DNA from: Gimesia algae
GTDB taxonomy: Bacteria; Planctomycetota; Planctomycetia; Planctomycetales; Planctomycetaceae
Direction: 5' to 3'
NCBI RefSeq assembly: GCF_007746795.1
Contig: NZ_CP036343.1
Coordinates: 6,887,029 to 6,951,028, forward strand
Length of the DNA stretch: 64,000 bases
A model generated the notes under the pieces. The model saw nothing but the letters and a program-made list of their open reading frames with translations. It was not told the DNA's origin and did no database searches. Position 1 is the first letter of the stretch. Every line of letters starts with the position of its first letter. This document shows, piece by piece, positions 18,583-27,912 of the stretch. A program made the position numbers and the translations under genes.

Positions 18583-20694
18583 TTAGTTCTGCATTCCACT
18601 GCGCCGCCTCGCGATTTCAGCCAGTTGTAATGCGTGCTTCTGGAATGGCTTGCGCCCGGTCTGTTCATAGAACCGGGCCAGTTGTTCCAGACTCCGGGCA
18701 GCAGCCTGAAACTCTTCTGCAGTCAGATTTGAATCTGGTGACATCACCAGAGGCTCCAGACCTTGTTCTGCCAGTTCAAACTCGGGGTGCTCTTCCAACA
18801 GTTGATTCAAATCTGCCAGTGCCTCGGAATGCTGTTCCAGTCGAATTTTATTTCGGGCGAGATTGTATCGCGCAAAAGAATTCCGTGGATCGAGGCGGAG
18901 GGCTTTCTGCCAGAATTGGGCCGCTGTTTCAAACAGATCTACTGTGTTTTCCTGCTGAGACGTTTCAGCGGCTTTCTCATACGCACTCCCCAGATTATTA
19001 CAGATTTCTGCGTCATCCGGATCCAGTTTGTGAGCCTGTTCCAGATGTTTTATTGCCGCCTGCCACTCCCGGGTCTGCGTTAAGATACTGCCGAGGAAGC
19101 GTTGAATCTGCAGATTATCGGGATATTTCTCGGCAAGAGGCAGCAACAGATCGCGTGCTTCGTGAAAACGTTCCAGCTGCATCAGGGCAGACGCCAGTTG
19201 AATCGCTTGACCAGTATCATCCGATCCGACCTGTTTTTTCAGTCGGTTCACCTGTTGCAGTATCCGCTGGCGTGACTGTAGAAACTGGTAAAAGGCGGCT
19301 TCGTCTTCCGGATAACCAGCCTGTATTCTGCCCGATTGCGGCAGCATGCAGAGTAAAGTCGTCAAGATCACAAACGGCACTGCAGCCAATCTGGGCCAGC
19401 GAACTACAACCGGTCTGGACCAGGCAGCCCAAAGCCAGTCAATCCCCACAGCAGCAAACAGCAGCCAAAGCGGAAGCAGTCCCGCGCGAAACCGTCCAAA
19501 ATTATAAATGAGTAAGATCGAAATGATATGCGCCAGCAGTAACCCGATCGGCAGGAGCAACTGCTTGCGCCGGGGGAAAGAGACGATCAGGCCCAGACAT
19601 CCCAGCCCGCTGAACAGCCCAAAGGTGGGAAGATACGCCAGCGGCGCAATAAATTCTCGAGTCGTCTGAAAATAGGCACTGTCTGGCACTTCGTAGTCAT
19701 TCAGCAGAATCTGTAATTTTGTGATTGTCAGCTTCAAAGTTCGCAGAGGATTGGCGGCCGCGTATTTCATGCCCTGCCAGAACCAGTATCGCGAACACGC
19801 CGCTGGTGACAACGTGGGTTGTCCTGTTCGCTGGCGGGCCTCTAAGCGAAAGTCTTCATGTTCAAACAGCGGATGTGTGCGAATGAATGGAGGCGGTGAA
19901 TAATAGCCGTTCGCATCCGGCCCCTGAGCCATATAAAACACTTCACCACCGCCCGTCGTCACCGCAATAAATTCTCCCGTTACCAGGGTATTTCGAATTG
20001 CAACAGGAATCAGCACCACCGCGCACGCACAAATTAAGACGAGAACTGATTGATATCGAACCTTCTTCATTACTCGATCGGCGTCTGAACTCTGCCAGAG
20101 AAACAGCAACACCGGGAACATCAGCAGGATATGGTTTTCACGAACCAGAACTGCTAATCCGATCGATATACCTGCCAGCCACAACCAGAGCAGATGCTGC
20201 TGTTCCCGGAAACGCAGGCACGCATAAAGTATCAACGCCGTAAAAAACGGGCTGAGGAACGTTTTCATCAGCATGACATCATAAAAGACGAGCGGCCCGA
20301 ATCCGGCTGTCAGGATGCCTGCGATGAGAGCCACTCTTTGACTAAACAGCCTCCGGGCAGAGGCGTAGATTAACAGGCAGGTTCCACTACCCACGCAAGC
20401 CTGCAGGGTCAGAATCAGCGCCTCCGGACTGTCAAACAGCCAGTACCAGAAGCCAAGAAAATACGCATATAACGGGCCCTGTGTAAACGCTGCGGTTGCA
20501 TCTGCCGTCTCCTGGGAGAGATCCAGTCCCCAGTCACGATAGAACTGGTGATCTGTACGATAATGCCCTGACAGGGGAGAATTGAGATACGACACCAGAT
20601 AAAACAAACGTACGCAGAGCGCCAGACAGTAAATGCCTGCTCCCTGCCACCAGCCTTTCCCTGGCTTCGAATTGTCTTTGCGCTTCAATTCCAT
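18583..20694 (-). CDS. membrane glycosyltransferase (ArnT/PMT-like) fused to TPR domain
   Basis: A 703-residue protein. Residues about 20-450 form a multi-pass membrane domain of the GT-C dolichyl-phosphate-mannose-type glycosyltransferase class, with an acidic first external loop (HYRTDHQFYRDWG) and the usual hydrophobic ladders. Residues about 490-690 contain four to six TPR units, e.g. WQAAIKHLEQAHKLDPDDAE, ICNNLGSAYEKAAE and FARYNLARNKI. Such proteins transfer sugars from lipid carriers onto proteins or lipids at the outer face of the membrane; here the TPRs would recruit the acceptor. The substrate is unknown. No ribosome binding site of note; the ATG follows a T-rich leader. Confidence 0.8.
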   Translation of the reverse strand: MELKRKDNSKPGKGWWQGAGIYCLALCVRLFYLVSYLNSPLSGHYRTDHQFYRDWGLDLSQETADATAAFTQGPLYAYFLGFWYWLFDSPEALILTLQACVGSGTCLLIYASARRLFSQRVALIAGILTAGFGPLVFYDVMLMKTFLSPFFTALILYACLRFREQQHLLWLWLAGISIGLAVLVRENHILLMFPVLLFLWQSSDADRVMKKVRYQSVLVLICACAVVLIPVAIRNTLVTGEFIAVTTGGGEVFYMAQGPDANGYYSPPPFIRTHPLFEHEDFRLEARQRTGQPTLSPAACSRYWFWQGMKYAAANPLRTLKLTITKLQILLNDYEVPDSAYFQTTREFIAPLAYLPTFGLFSGLGCLGLIVSFPRRKQLLLPIGLLLAHIISILLIYNFGRFRAGLLPLWLLFAAVGIDWLWAAWSRPVVVRWPRLAAVPFVILTTLLCMLPQSGRIQAGYPEDEAAFYQFLQSRQRILQQVNRLKKQVGSDDTGQAIQLASALMQLERFHEARDLLLPLAEKYPDNLQIQRFLGSILTQTREWQAAIKHLEQAHKLDPDDAEICNNLGSAYEKAAETSQQENTVDLFETAAQFWQKALRLDPRNSFARYNLARNKIRLEQHSEALADLNQLLEEHPEFELAEQGLEPLVMSPDSNLTAEEFQAAARSLEQLARFYEQTGRKPFQKHALQLAEIARRRSGMQN

Positions 20695-20740
20695 TTTTTT
20701 GACTGACAGTCTGCTGTTAGAGTCACTGTCTGTAGAGTAC

Positions 20741-20776
20741 GAAAAAGCCCGACTTCTTAAAAATAAGAAGTCGGGC
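20741..20776 (-). terminator. intrinsic terminator downstream of DUF1559 gene
   Basis: GCCCGACTTCTTA (20747-20759) and TAAGAAGTCGGGC (20764-20776) form a perfect 13-pair stem with a 4-base loop. Read on the minus strand it is followed by TTTTTC, so it ends the DUF1559 transcript and separates it from the glycosyltransferase gene. Confidence 0.85.
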
Positions 20777-20815
20777 CATTTTAAAAGTCTCTGCTCAGGT
20801 TAACCAGTCACCTGA

Positions 20816-21682
20816 TTAGAATTCGCCGAGCACATTTCCATCATTGATGGAAGCAAGATGGTCATAAGTCGTCTTGTCGATATTCTCACTCAGGAAAATG
20901 ACGCGGCCATCACCCAGCAGGAAATGAGCCCCGCCGACATGCGAACTGCTGAAGCCATATTGTGCGTTCGTCGTTCCATTAATCTGAGTCGACATCAGAT
21001 ACAGCGAAGGATCGGACTCCCGCAGGAACTGAGGCGCACCGTGGATTTGATAGCCAGCACTGGCTCCTGATGAACCAATCCAGACACCGCCAATATTCGC
21101 ACCCTGGGTGGTCCGTTCGCCTCCCAACATGGTGTTACTTACGCCGTCGGTTAGATCGCGGATGCGGACATCACTGTTACGACCAAAGGCAATAATCGGA
21201 GCAGAAGCAGGATACTTCGAACCCACGGTCAGGTAATTAGACTTACCATAACCACCGGAAATATCTGAGTTGGTTCCCCCCATCGGATCGGAAGGGCAGA
21301 TAAATGCAGGCAGAATCGTTTTCGCGGGACCACTTGTAATGGCAGTCAGTGTATTCCACTTTTTGTCAAACCCTCCATTGGTCTGAATCTGATTATACAG
21401 ATTCGCCTGATCGATATAAGGAAGAATGAAGGTACCCCAGCCAATGAAATTGTTGTAGTCGCCAGTTCCGGCGCGGCAGTAACCGGGAGGGAAAACCCGC
21501 TGCGTATCGTGGTAATTATGAAGCGCTAAACCAATCTGTTTGAAGTTGTTTTTACAACTACTTCTACGGGCAGCTTCACGCGCCTGTTGCACGGCAGGCA
21601 ATAATAAAGCAATTAAAATGGCAATAATGGCGATCACAACGAGAAGTTCAATTAATGTGAACGCCCTTCTTCGTAGAGTCAT
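20816..21682 (-). CDS. DUF1559 domain protein with type IV pilin-like N-terminus
   Basis: A DUF1559 protein of about 288 residues with an intact prepilin signature: basic leader LRRR followed by [15 protein letters not shown], then [15 protein letters not shown] and CKNNFKQIGLALHNYH. Later marks are VFPPGY, WGTFILPYID, AFICPSDP, DLTDGVSNTMLGGERT and a C-terminal G-G-A-H-x-L-L-G-D-G-R motif. Start choice: ATG 21682 (12 bases after GGAG) gives the shortest leader; an in-frame ATG at 21700 is an alternative. Single-gene unit with its own terminator. Shorter than the other DUF1559 proteins here. Confidence 0.88.
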   Translation of the reverse strand: MTLRRRAFTLIELLVVIAIIAILIALLLPAVQQAREAARRSSCKNNFKQIGLALHNYHDTQRVFPPGYCRAGTGDYNNFIGWGTFILPYIDQANLYNQIQTNGGFDKKWNTLTAITSGPAKTILPAFICPSDPMGGTNSDISGGYGKSNYLTVGSKYPASAPIIAFGRNSDVRIRDLTDGVSNTMLGGERTTQGANIGGVWIGSSGASAGYQIHGAPQFLRESDPSLYLMSTQINGTTNAQYGFSSSHVGGAHFLLGDGRVIFLSENIDKTTYDHLASINDGNVLGEF

Positions 21683-21700
21683 TTTCAACTGAGTCTCCAT

Positions 21701-22205
21701 CCATATTAACATCAAAAAACAAAATGGTGGTGCGAGCTACAATGCAAACACCGGATAGATCAATCTGTAAAATCACATTTTTTACTTAGAATTTGTGTAA
21801 AAAAGTTTGAATCAGATTTGTAGATGATTTGATAAATATTGATAAATAAGGAAAGGTTAATTTTATATATCTTCAGGAAGCCTGCTCTGTCCATTCTAAA
21901 GGCACTGATTTATCTCAACTAATTAAAATGACCTGTTTACACCAGCACAAATAGATACATAATACCCGTAAACCCAGATAAACACTGGCTTTATCTACAG
22001 TACCCCGAAGAGGGCGAACTGCTTTAGTCACTCCTCTTAATACGTTCTTAACGCGGATATAGCTGGCGCTGAAATGGAGTTGAGCGGTCAGGAGTCTCCT
22101 AATTCACCACGACATAACTATTCGTATGAACAGACATCATCGGCTTCATCAAGGCAGAATTAGACACATCAGATTTCGGGTCGAAGCGCTAGTGGGCTAT
22201 CTGAG
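21701..22205. other. AT-rich intergenic region
   Basis: About 500 bases separating the DUF1559 promoter side from the end of the histidine kinase gene. It holds a short tandem AT-rich repeat (TTGATAAATA around 21830-21850) that may belong to the DUF1559 promoter region, but no coding potential that I can support. Confidence 0.5.
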
Positions 22206-24686
22206 TTAATCCCGAAATCGTGCCGCCTGTTCCTGTCGCTGAGTCTGGAGCGCGTCTGTGGTGACTTCTTCGGAATACCGCCAGACCATCTCAACCATTT
22301 GCGCGTGATCAATGGGCTTTGACAAGTAATCATCACAGCCTCCCTGCAGGCAGCGTTCGCGATCTCCCTTCATGGCGTCGGCGGTGAGCGCGATAATCGG
22401 TGATTCCAGACCTGCAGCCCGCAGCTCTGAAATCGCCTGTAAGCCATCCATCTTAGGCATCTGCATATCCATCAGGATCACATCAAACGGATCACCCGCA
22501 TCACGGGCAATCAACGCCATATCGACCCCCTGTTGTCCGTCTTCGGCTGAGGACACAGCCGCTCCTGCTTTCTCCAGGAAATGCTGACTGATATGCCGGA
22601 CTTCACGTCGGTCATCAACGACCAGTACGCGACAGTTGAGACGATGGACTTTCGGTGCCGGATCTGCACCATCTGTTTTTCTCTCCAGGATGCCAGATTC
22701 AATCAGCGGAATCCCTTTGATGGAACCGGCGGGAAGTCGCACTCGGAAAACAGACCCCTGCCCCACCTCACTCTTGACCTTGAGCTGGCCTTTCAGCATC
22801 TGTACCAGTCGCTTACTGATCGCCAGCCCGAGTCCGCTGCCTCCATACGCTCTTGTGACCGAAGAATCTCCCTGTGAGAACGGTTTAAACAGACGCTGAA
22901 TCTGGTCATCACTCATGCCAATCCCTGTGTCCTGCACGGCAAATTCGATGGTCGGCGTCTCAGCATCAGCCAGCAGTCTGATCACCAGTCGCACCTCGCC
23001 CTGATCGGTAAATTTGATAGCATTTCCAATCAGATTGATCAGAATCTGACGCAGACGGGTTGCATCGGTCATGATCAATTCGGGCACCTTCCCGGAAAAC
23101 TTGATATTCAACATCAGGTTCTTTTCGTCAGCCCGTACCTGCATCAGCGCTTGAACGTCCGCAACCAGTTCACGGAGAGGTGCTTCTTTCAGATCGACTT
23201 CCAGTTTACCGGCTTCAATCCGTGATAGATCAAGAATATCATTAATCAATTCCAGCAGGTGTTCCCCATTCCGCTTCATGATCATGACGCAGTTCAGATT
23301 ATCGGGATCATTCAGATGCCCAAGCAGAACATCGGCGTAACCTAAAACAGCAGCCATCGGAGTGCGAATTTCATGACTCATATTCGCCAGAAATTCACTC
23401 TTGGCAAGGTTAGCCTGCGATGCCTGCTGTTCGCTATCCCGTAATGTTTCTTCCATCTCTTTACGGGCAGTGATGTCCTGTACGATAGAACTCACTCCCC
23501 AAACCTCACCGCTCCTGTGTGTCAACGGGTGATAATTCACCAGCCAGCAGCGTTCTTTTTCACTGGCAGGAGTCGTGCCACGCACTTCCTGATTTTTCAC
23601 AGCCTTACCTGTCCGGAAGACTTTTTCATAGAGCGGTTTGATCCGGTCTGCAATTCCAGGAACTAAGTCAAAATAGACTTGACCCAGATGCGCTTCTCGG
23701 GGTATTCCATTAATGCGGGCCAGCGTATCATTGATCCGCAGATAACGATATTCGCGATCAACCAGCCCCATGCCTACAGGTGCCGTATCGTAAATCAGTT
23801 CCAGCTCGCGTTTCTGGCGACTGGACTCAGCTTCGGCTGCACTCAGACTTTCTTCTGCCATCCGCTGCTCATGAATATCACTCACCGTGCCAACCCATTC
23901 CAGGATTTGTCCATCCTGATCAAAGACCGGAACGGCTTCTGTAATCACGGGGCGATACGATTCGCTCTTTGCGTGCCAGATATGACCATGAATACGATAA
24001 CTGGTATGACCATGCTCACGGTAACTACTATGTTTCTCGGTTGGCTTACTCCACAGAGCAGACAGTTCAGCGCGATCTTCAGGCAGCAGGGCTTTCAGCC
24101 ACCCGTCACCCTGATGGTTTTCCCAGGTCTGCCCGGTGAAACGCTGCCAGGAGATCTGCGGTACAATAAACTTCCCCTGCGGATCAGTGGTCCAGATAAT
24201 ACTGCTGGTACTATTTAAGAAGGCTTCATAGCGGGACTGCATCCAGCGCAGGTCCCTTTCGATTTCCTTCCGCTGCTCGACTTCTTCCAACAGTCGTGTA
24301 TTGGTTGCTGCGATCGAGGGCAACTGCAACAGACGCGGCATATATTTGATCAGCACAATCACCGCTGCCCAGGAAACAATGGCTGTCGCCAGTTTCAACA
24401 ATCCCGATATTCGATAAATCGGATACCAGAATATGATCGCCTCGACCAGATGCACTGTGCCACACAACAGGATGAACGCAGCGAATAAGCCAAAAAGCCT
24501 GGTATAGGGAATGTCACGCCGTTTAAAAGTGAAATAGAGCAGTACAACAGGGATCGCTGTATAAGCAGACCACGTGCCGACATCGGAAAGTATATGCAGC
24601 CAGCCTTCGCCGCTGGTCCAGTTGCCACAATTCCAGCGGGCAGGATAGTCCGACGTATCAAAGAGCTTCGAAAAGAACTCAACCAT
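22206..24686 (-). CDS. hybrid histidine kinase with ethylene-receptor-type sensor domain
   Basis: An 826-residue membrane hybrid kinase. Residues 33-115 form three membrane segments that match the plant ethylene-binding domain: Asp35, Tyr42, Ile45, Pro46, Ile72, Cys75 and His79 occupy the positions of ETR1 Asp25, Tyr32, Ile35, Pro36, Ile62, Cys65 and His69 with a constant offset of 10. A coiled stretch, two PAS domains with PAC motifs (about 145-410), HisKA with the phospho-acceptor His near 436 (ANMSHEIRTPM), HATPase_c (GIGMSDDQIQRLF, GGSGLGLAI) and a receiver domain with Asp near 741 (VILMDMQMPKMDG) and the Lys in YLSKP follow. It probably binds copper and senses ethylene or a similar ligand. 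No partner regulator is adjacent. Confidence 0.92.
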   Translation of the reverse strand: MVEFFSKLFDTSDYPARWNCGNWTSGEGWLHILSDVGTWSAYTAIPVVLLYFTFKRRDIPYTRLFGLFAAFILLCGTVHLVEAIIFWYPIYRISGLLKLATAIVSWAAVIVLIKYMPRLLQLPSIAATNTRLLEEVEQRKEIERDLRWMQSRYEAFLNSTSSIIWTTDPQGKFIVPQISWQRFTGQTWENHQGDGWLKALLPEDRAELSALWSKPTEKHSSYREHGHTSYRIHGHIWHAKSESYRPVITEAVPVFDQDGQILEWVGTVSDIHEQRMAEESLSAAEAESSRQKRELELIYDTAPVGMGLVDREYRYLRINDTLARINGIPREAHLGQVYFDLVPGIADRIKPLYEKVFRTGKAVKNQEVRGTTPASEKERCWLVNYHPLTHRSGEVWGVSSIVQDITARKEMEETLRDSEQQASQANLAKSEFLANMSHEIRTPMAAVLGYADVLLGHLNDPDNLNCVMIMKRNGEHLLELINDILDLSRIEAGKLEVDLKEAPLRELVADVQALMQVRADEKNLMLNIKFSGKVPELIMTDATRLRQILINLIGNAIKFTDQGEVRLVIRLLADAETPTIEFAVQDTGIGMSDDQIQRLFKPFSQGDSSVTRAYGGSGLGLAISKRLVQMLKGQLKVKSEVGQGSVFRVRLPAGSIKGIPLIESGILERKTDGADPAPKVHRLNCRVLVVDDRREVRHISQHFLEKAGAAVSSAEDGQQGVDMALIARDAGDPFDVILMDMQMPKMDGLQAISELRAAGLESPIIALTADAMKGDRERCLQGGCDDYLSKPIDHAQMVEMVWRYSEEVTTDALQTQRQEQAARFRD

Positions 24687-25768
24687 CCACTCAGCTTTCT
24701 CCCCTGTTTACCAGGTACGCTTCCAAACTGACGCTTTTCATTTCAGATACCAACGAAGGGGATTCCACTGTATCCGTTTATTCCCCGACCTGTTCCGTTT
24801 CTCAGACACTTAACGTCACTTTCACGATGCTGATTTACCAGGAAGACAGGGTACAATACTCCAGAGTTTCGGCATTATGCCACCATAACCACTCACTGGT
24901 TGCATTCTATCTGTAATAGATTTGTGATGAGGTTAGTGTATACAGTCGTTTTAACTTTCTCAATAGTTTAATTTTCCGACGGCAGTGGATGTACGCACTC
25001 AATCGGATCGCTGCAAGTCCTTGATAAAACTGGCTCAAACAAGTCTGAAAACAGCCTCTCTGCGTACTGTCAGATTGACTGAGCAAGACCCTTATCGTCA
25101 ATTATCTCGACCGAGTTTTCCCGAAGTTAGACTGCCTCACCCAGGTCAAACCCGTGTCGATTCAGAGGACAGCCCATTCATCAGGTCCGACAAAATGCCG
25201 CAGCTAGTTCCTGCCAATCGGGTAAATCCCCAGGTTCCATTGGATACTTCCCGAAAATTCACGCCCCTCGTCGAGCGAGATATCCTCCATCCGAAAGATG
25301 CTCTGAAGCATACACAGCTCAGGATCCGGAAGCCCCTGCTCACTTAACCAACTGGGAGCAGCCGAGCCTTTCAGCCCCAGTCGAGACAGGCCACTCAAAT
25401 CACACAGGCTTAGCTTGTACATTGTTCTCTGTTCCTGCTCGCGAGTTCTTCAAATCGCCCTCCTGATTGAGCGCAATGATTTGGATACCCACGATACCCA
25501 CCCCGACCTGACAAAAACCGACAAGTCCACCGCAAATACAACGGCACCGCCCCCCTTCTTCCAGGCCGCTTTTACACTGGCGGGGAAAGTGAACTGGTAG
25601 GGGTTTGAATTTGTTTCAGAGTATTGGAATGATTGCTGATTGCCGTATGTTCGATTTTCAACTTCAAAATGATACCTGAATCGATGGTGACAGTCTTGTC
25701 CTGGTATTGCTCAGAGCTTTGATTATACTGTAGATTCATCCTGATCACACTTCTGGGGCAATTAGATC
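24687..25768. other. gene-poor region of about 1.1 kb
   Basis: No intact gene is supported between the histidine kinase start and the HNH endonuclease start. Short frames on both strands (24907-25101, 24985-25347, 25415-25600) lack ribosome binding sites and family motifs. A possible decayed gene lies at 25204-25422 and is listed separately. Confidence 0.5.
25204..25422 (-). pseudogene. possible remnant of a sarcosine oxidase gamma/GcvT-like gene
   Basis: The minus-strand frame begins ATG after GCAGGAACAGAGAACA (AGGA 10-14 bases upstream) and reads CDLSGLSRLGLKGSAAPSW then LSEQGLPDPE, resembling the start of small GcvT/sarcosine oxidase gamma-like proteins (LTDLSxLxRFGxKGPxAxxWL). Similarity fades after about 36 residues and the frame stops at 72 codons, far short of that family. 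Further pieces in other frames downstream do not give a continuous protein. The family link is from memory and tentative. Confidence 0.3.
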
Positions 25769-26527
25769 ATGGCACGTAATTGGACTCGTGACGAACTGAT
25801 TCTAGCCATGAGCCTTTATTGTCGCTTACCATTTGGGAAGTTTGACAAAGGAAACCCCGATGTCATCCAACTGGCTGATGCCATTGATCGAACACACTCA
25901 AGTGTAGCGATGAAACTCTCTAATCTGGCGTCTCTTGATCCGTTCCATCAGGAACGAGGTATCAAAGCACTTCCTAATGCTTCTAAAGCTGACCGACAAA
26001 TCTGGCAGGAATTCCATTCTGACTGGGAAGGATTAGCGGATGAATGCCTACGACTTGAAATTGAATATCACCTTCAGCCAGTCGAAGATGCTATTGAGGA
26101 ACAGTCGCTATTTGAAGGCGAAACAGAATCGACTCGCGTGACAAAAGTCCGGCGTGCCCAGCGATTCTTCCGCTCGACAGTTTTGGCATCCTATGAATAC
26201 CGTTGCTGTATCACTAAAATCGATCTCAAGGAATTGCTCATTGCGAGCCATATCATCCCCTGGAGTGAAGACTCAGCCAAGAGAGCAGACCCCCACAACG
26301 GTCTCTGCTTGAACGCGCTCCACGACAAAGCCTTTGATCGTGGCTTGATCACACTGGATGAGGAATACCGCCTGATCTATTCTCGATTACTTAGTGAATC
26401 TCTTTCAGTTAATGCAATGAATCAATTCTTCAAGCCATATGAAGGCAAAGCAATTCAATTTCCATTGCGATTCCGTCCAGATCAGAATTGTCTGCGGAGA
26501 CACAGGGAACACATTTTTCTTACCTGA
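25769..26527 (+). CDS. HNH endonuclease, putative restriction-type nuclease
   Basis: A 252-residue protein. The N-terminal part (NWTRDELILAMSLYCRLPFG, then a helical region) is shared with putative restriction endonucleases. The C-terminal HNH_2-type domain shows CCITKIDLKELLIASHIIPW and DPHNGLCLNALHDKAFDRG, with the expected His, Asn and His ligands and nucleophile positions. Such stand-alone HNH proteins are probably nucleases acting on modified or foreign DNA. No methyltransferase or specificity subunit lies nearby, so a modification-dependent enzyme is one possibility. It sits beside the gene-poor stretch, consistent with an accessory insertion. Confidence 0.85.
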   Translation: MARNWTRDELILAMSLYCRLPFGKFDKGNPDVIQLADAIDRTHSSVAMKLSNLASLDPFHQERGIKALPNASKADRQIWQEFHSDWEGLADECLRLEIEYHLQPVEDAIEEQSLFEGETESTRVTKVRRAQRFFRSTVLASYEYRCCITKIDLKELLIASHIIPWSEDSAKRADPHNGLCLNALHDKAFDRGLITLDEEYRLIYSRLLSESLSVNAMNQFFKPYEGKAIQFPLRFRPDQNCLRRHREHIFLT

Positions 26528-26625
26528 ATCCTACTGTTATTGTAGAATAATACTCTGAACAAAATTCACTCTAAACTTCTGAATTCAGACACTGTGAGAA
26601 AAGATACTTCTTAAGAGGCCCAAGT

Positions 26626-27900
26626 ATGACTTCCAATTACCTGACTCGTCGTGATTTCATCCACACTTCCCTTTATTCTCTCGCCGCTGTATCTGCTGCC
26701 GGAACGGCTGCGGTGCAGGCCGTGGAATCGAGAGAGTCGCTGATTAGCTCCATCTCCAAAGAAACGCTGTTTCGCAATCGCGATGGTGCAGGTATCACGT
26801 GGTTTCATCCACGGGGGTGTATGATTCCGGGGGCGAACGGAAACGCGACGTTTTTTATGAACCTGCAGGAGATCGGGGGTTCCGACTACTTCGGGCCGGT
26901 TCACTGGTGTGAATCGAATGATCGCGGGAAGACGTGGACAAAGCCGGCGCCGATTCCTGCGCTGGACCGTGATCCGGTCAAGGGGCATCCAGGTCTGCAG
27001 GCGGGCGTCTGTGATGTCACGCCGCAGTATCACCCGCAGACCGGGACCATCCTCTCGCTGGGACATGTCGTCTTTTATCGAGGGCCGCGGTTTGCAAAGG
27101 GGGATCAACTGGCCCGCTACCCTGTGTATGCTGTGCGTGACAAAGCAGGGCAATGGTCTGAGCGGAAGATTCTCAAATGGGATGATCCGCGCGGCTCAGA
27201 AATCTATACCAACAACTGTGGACAGCGTTTCGTCATGCCGAACGGCGATATTATGATGTCATTTACCTTCGGCGCGAACAAACAACCGCGGATGGTGGCA
27301 GGCGTCCACTGTGCTTTTGACGGGTCTGAGCTGACAATCCGCGAAGTCGGACCACCATTACAAAATGAAATCGGGCGTGGCTTGCTGGAACCTTCGATCA
27401 CGCGGTTCCAGGACAAGTTCTTTATGACCATTCGCGCCGAAGACGGGCACGGCTATGTCGCGGTCAGCCCGGACGGATTGAACTACAAACCGCAGACGGC
27501 ATGGGCCTTCGACGACGGCACGCCCATCGGCATGTCGACCACGCAACAACACTGGCTCACCCATTCCGACAGTCTGTTCCTGGTCTACACCCGCAAAGAT
27601 CAGACAAACGCCAACGTCATCCGCTGGCGCTCGCCGCTCTGGGTCGCGCAGGTCGATCCGGAGAAGCTCTGTCTGATTCGCGAAACCGAACAGGTTGTTC
27701 TGCCCCTGGTCGGGGATGGCGTGAACGATCCCAACCAGGTCGCACTGATGGGCAACTTCGCTGTCACGAACGTCAGCCCGCAAGAATCGTGCATCACCGT
27801 CGGCGAATGGATGCCTCGCAACCAAGCGAAAGGCGACGTGCTGCTCGGCCGGATCAAGTGGAACAAGCCGAATCGTAGTGTACCCGACTTTGTGAGTTAA
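26626..27900 (+). CDS. sialidase-like (BNR repeat) protein, Tat-exported
   Basis: A 424-residue exported protein with a Tat signal ([20 protein letters not shown]). The mature part looks like a six-bladed sialidase-type beta-propeller: an Asp-box SNDRGKTW near residue 95, then repeated strand patterns ([30 protein letters not shown]). This superfamily includes exo-sialidases and many planctomycete proteins of unknown glycan specificity. AAGAGG precedes the ATG. GC content looks higher than in the preceding HNH gene. It is convergent with the giant M56 gene, 12 bases apart. Confidence 0.78.
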   Translation: MTSNYLTRRDFIHTSLYSLAAVSAAGTAAVQAVESRESLISSISKETLFRNRDGAGITWFHPRGCMIPGANGNATFFMNLQEIGGSDYFGPVHWCESNDRGKTWTKPAPIPALDRDPVKGHPGLQAGVCDVTPQYHPQTGTILSLGHVVFYRGPRFAKGDQLARYPVYAVRDKAGQWSERKILKWDDPRGSEIYTNNCGQRFVMPNGDIMMSFTFGANKQPRMVAGVHCAFDGSELTIREVGPPLQNEIGRGLLEPSITRFQDKFFMTIRAEDGHGYVAVSPDGLNYKPQTAWAFDDGTPIGMSTTQQHWLTHSDSLFLVYTRKDQTNANVIRWRSPLWVAQVDPEKLCLIRETEQVVLPLVGDGVNDPNQVALMGNFAVTNVSPQESCITVGEWMPRNQAKGDVLLGRIKWNKPNRSVPDFVS

Positions 27901-27912
27901 ACCTGATCGCCC

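Noticed and set aside
18576..19511. 311-codon plus-strand frame
   Set aside because: Antisense shadow of the TPR end of the glycosyltransferase gene, which has clear domains on the other strand.
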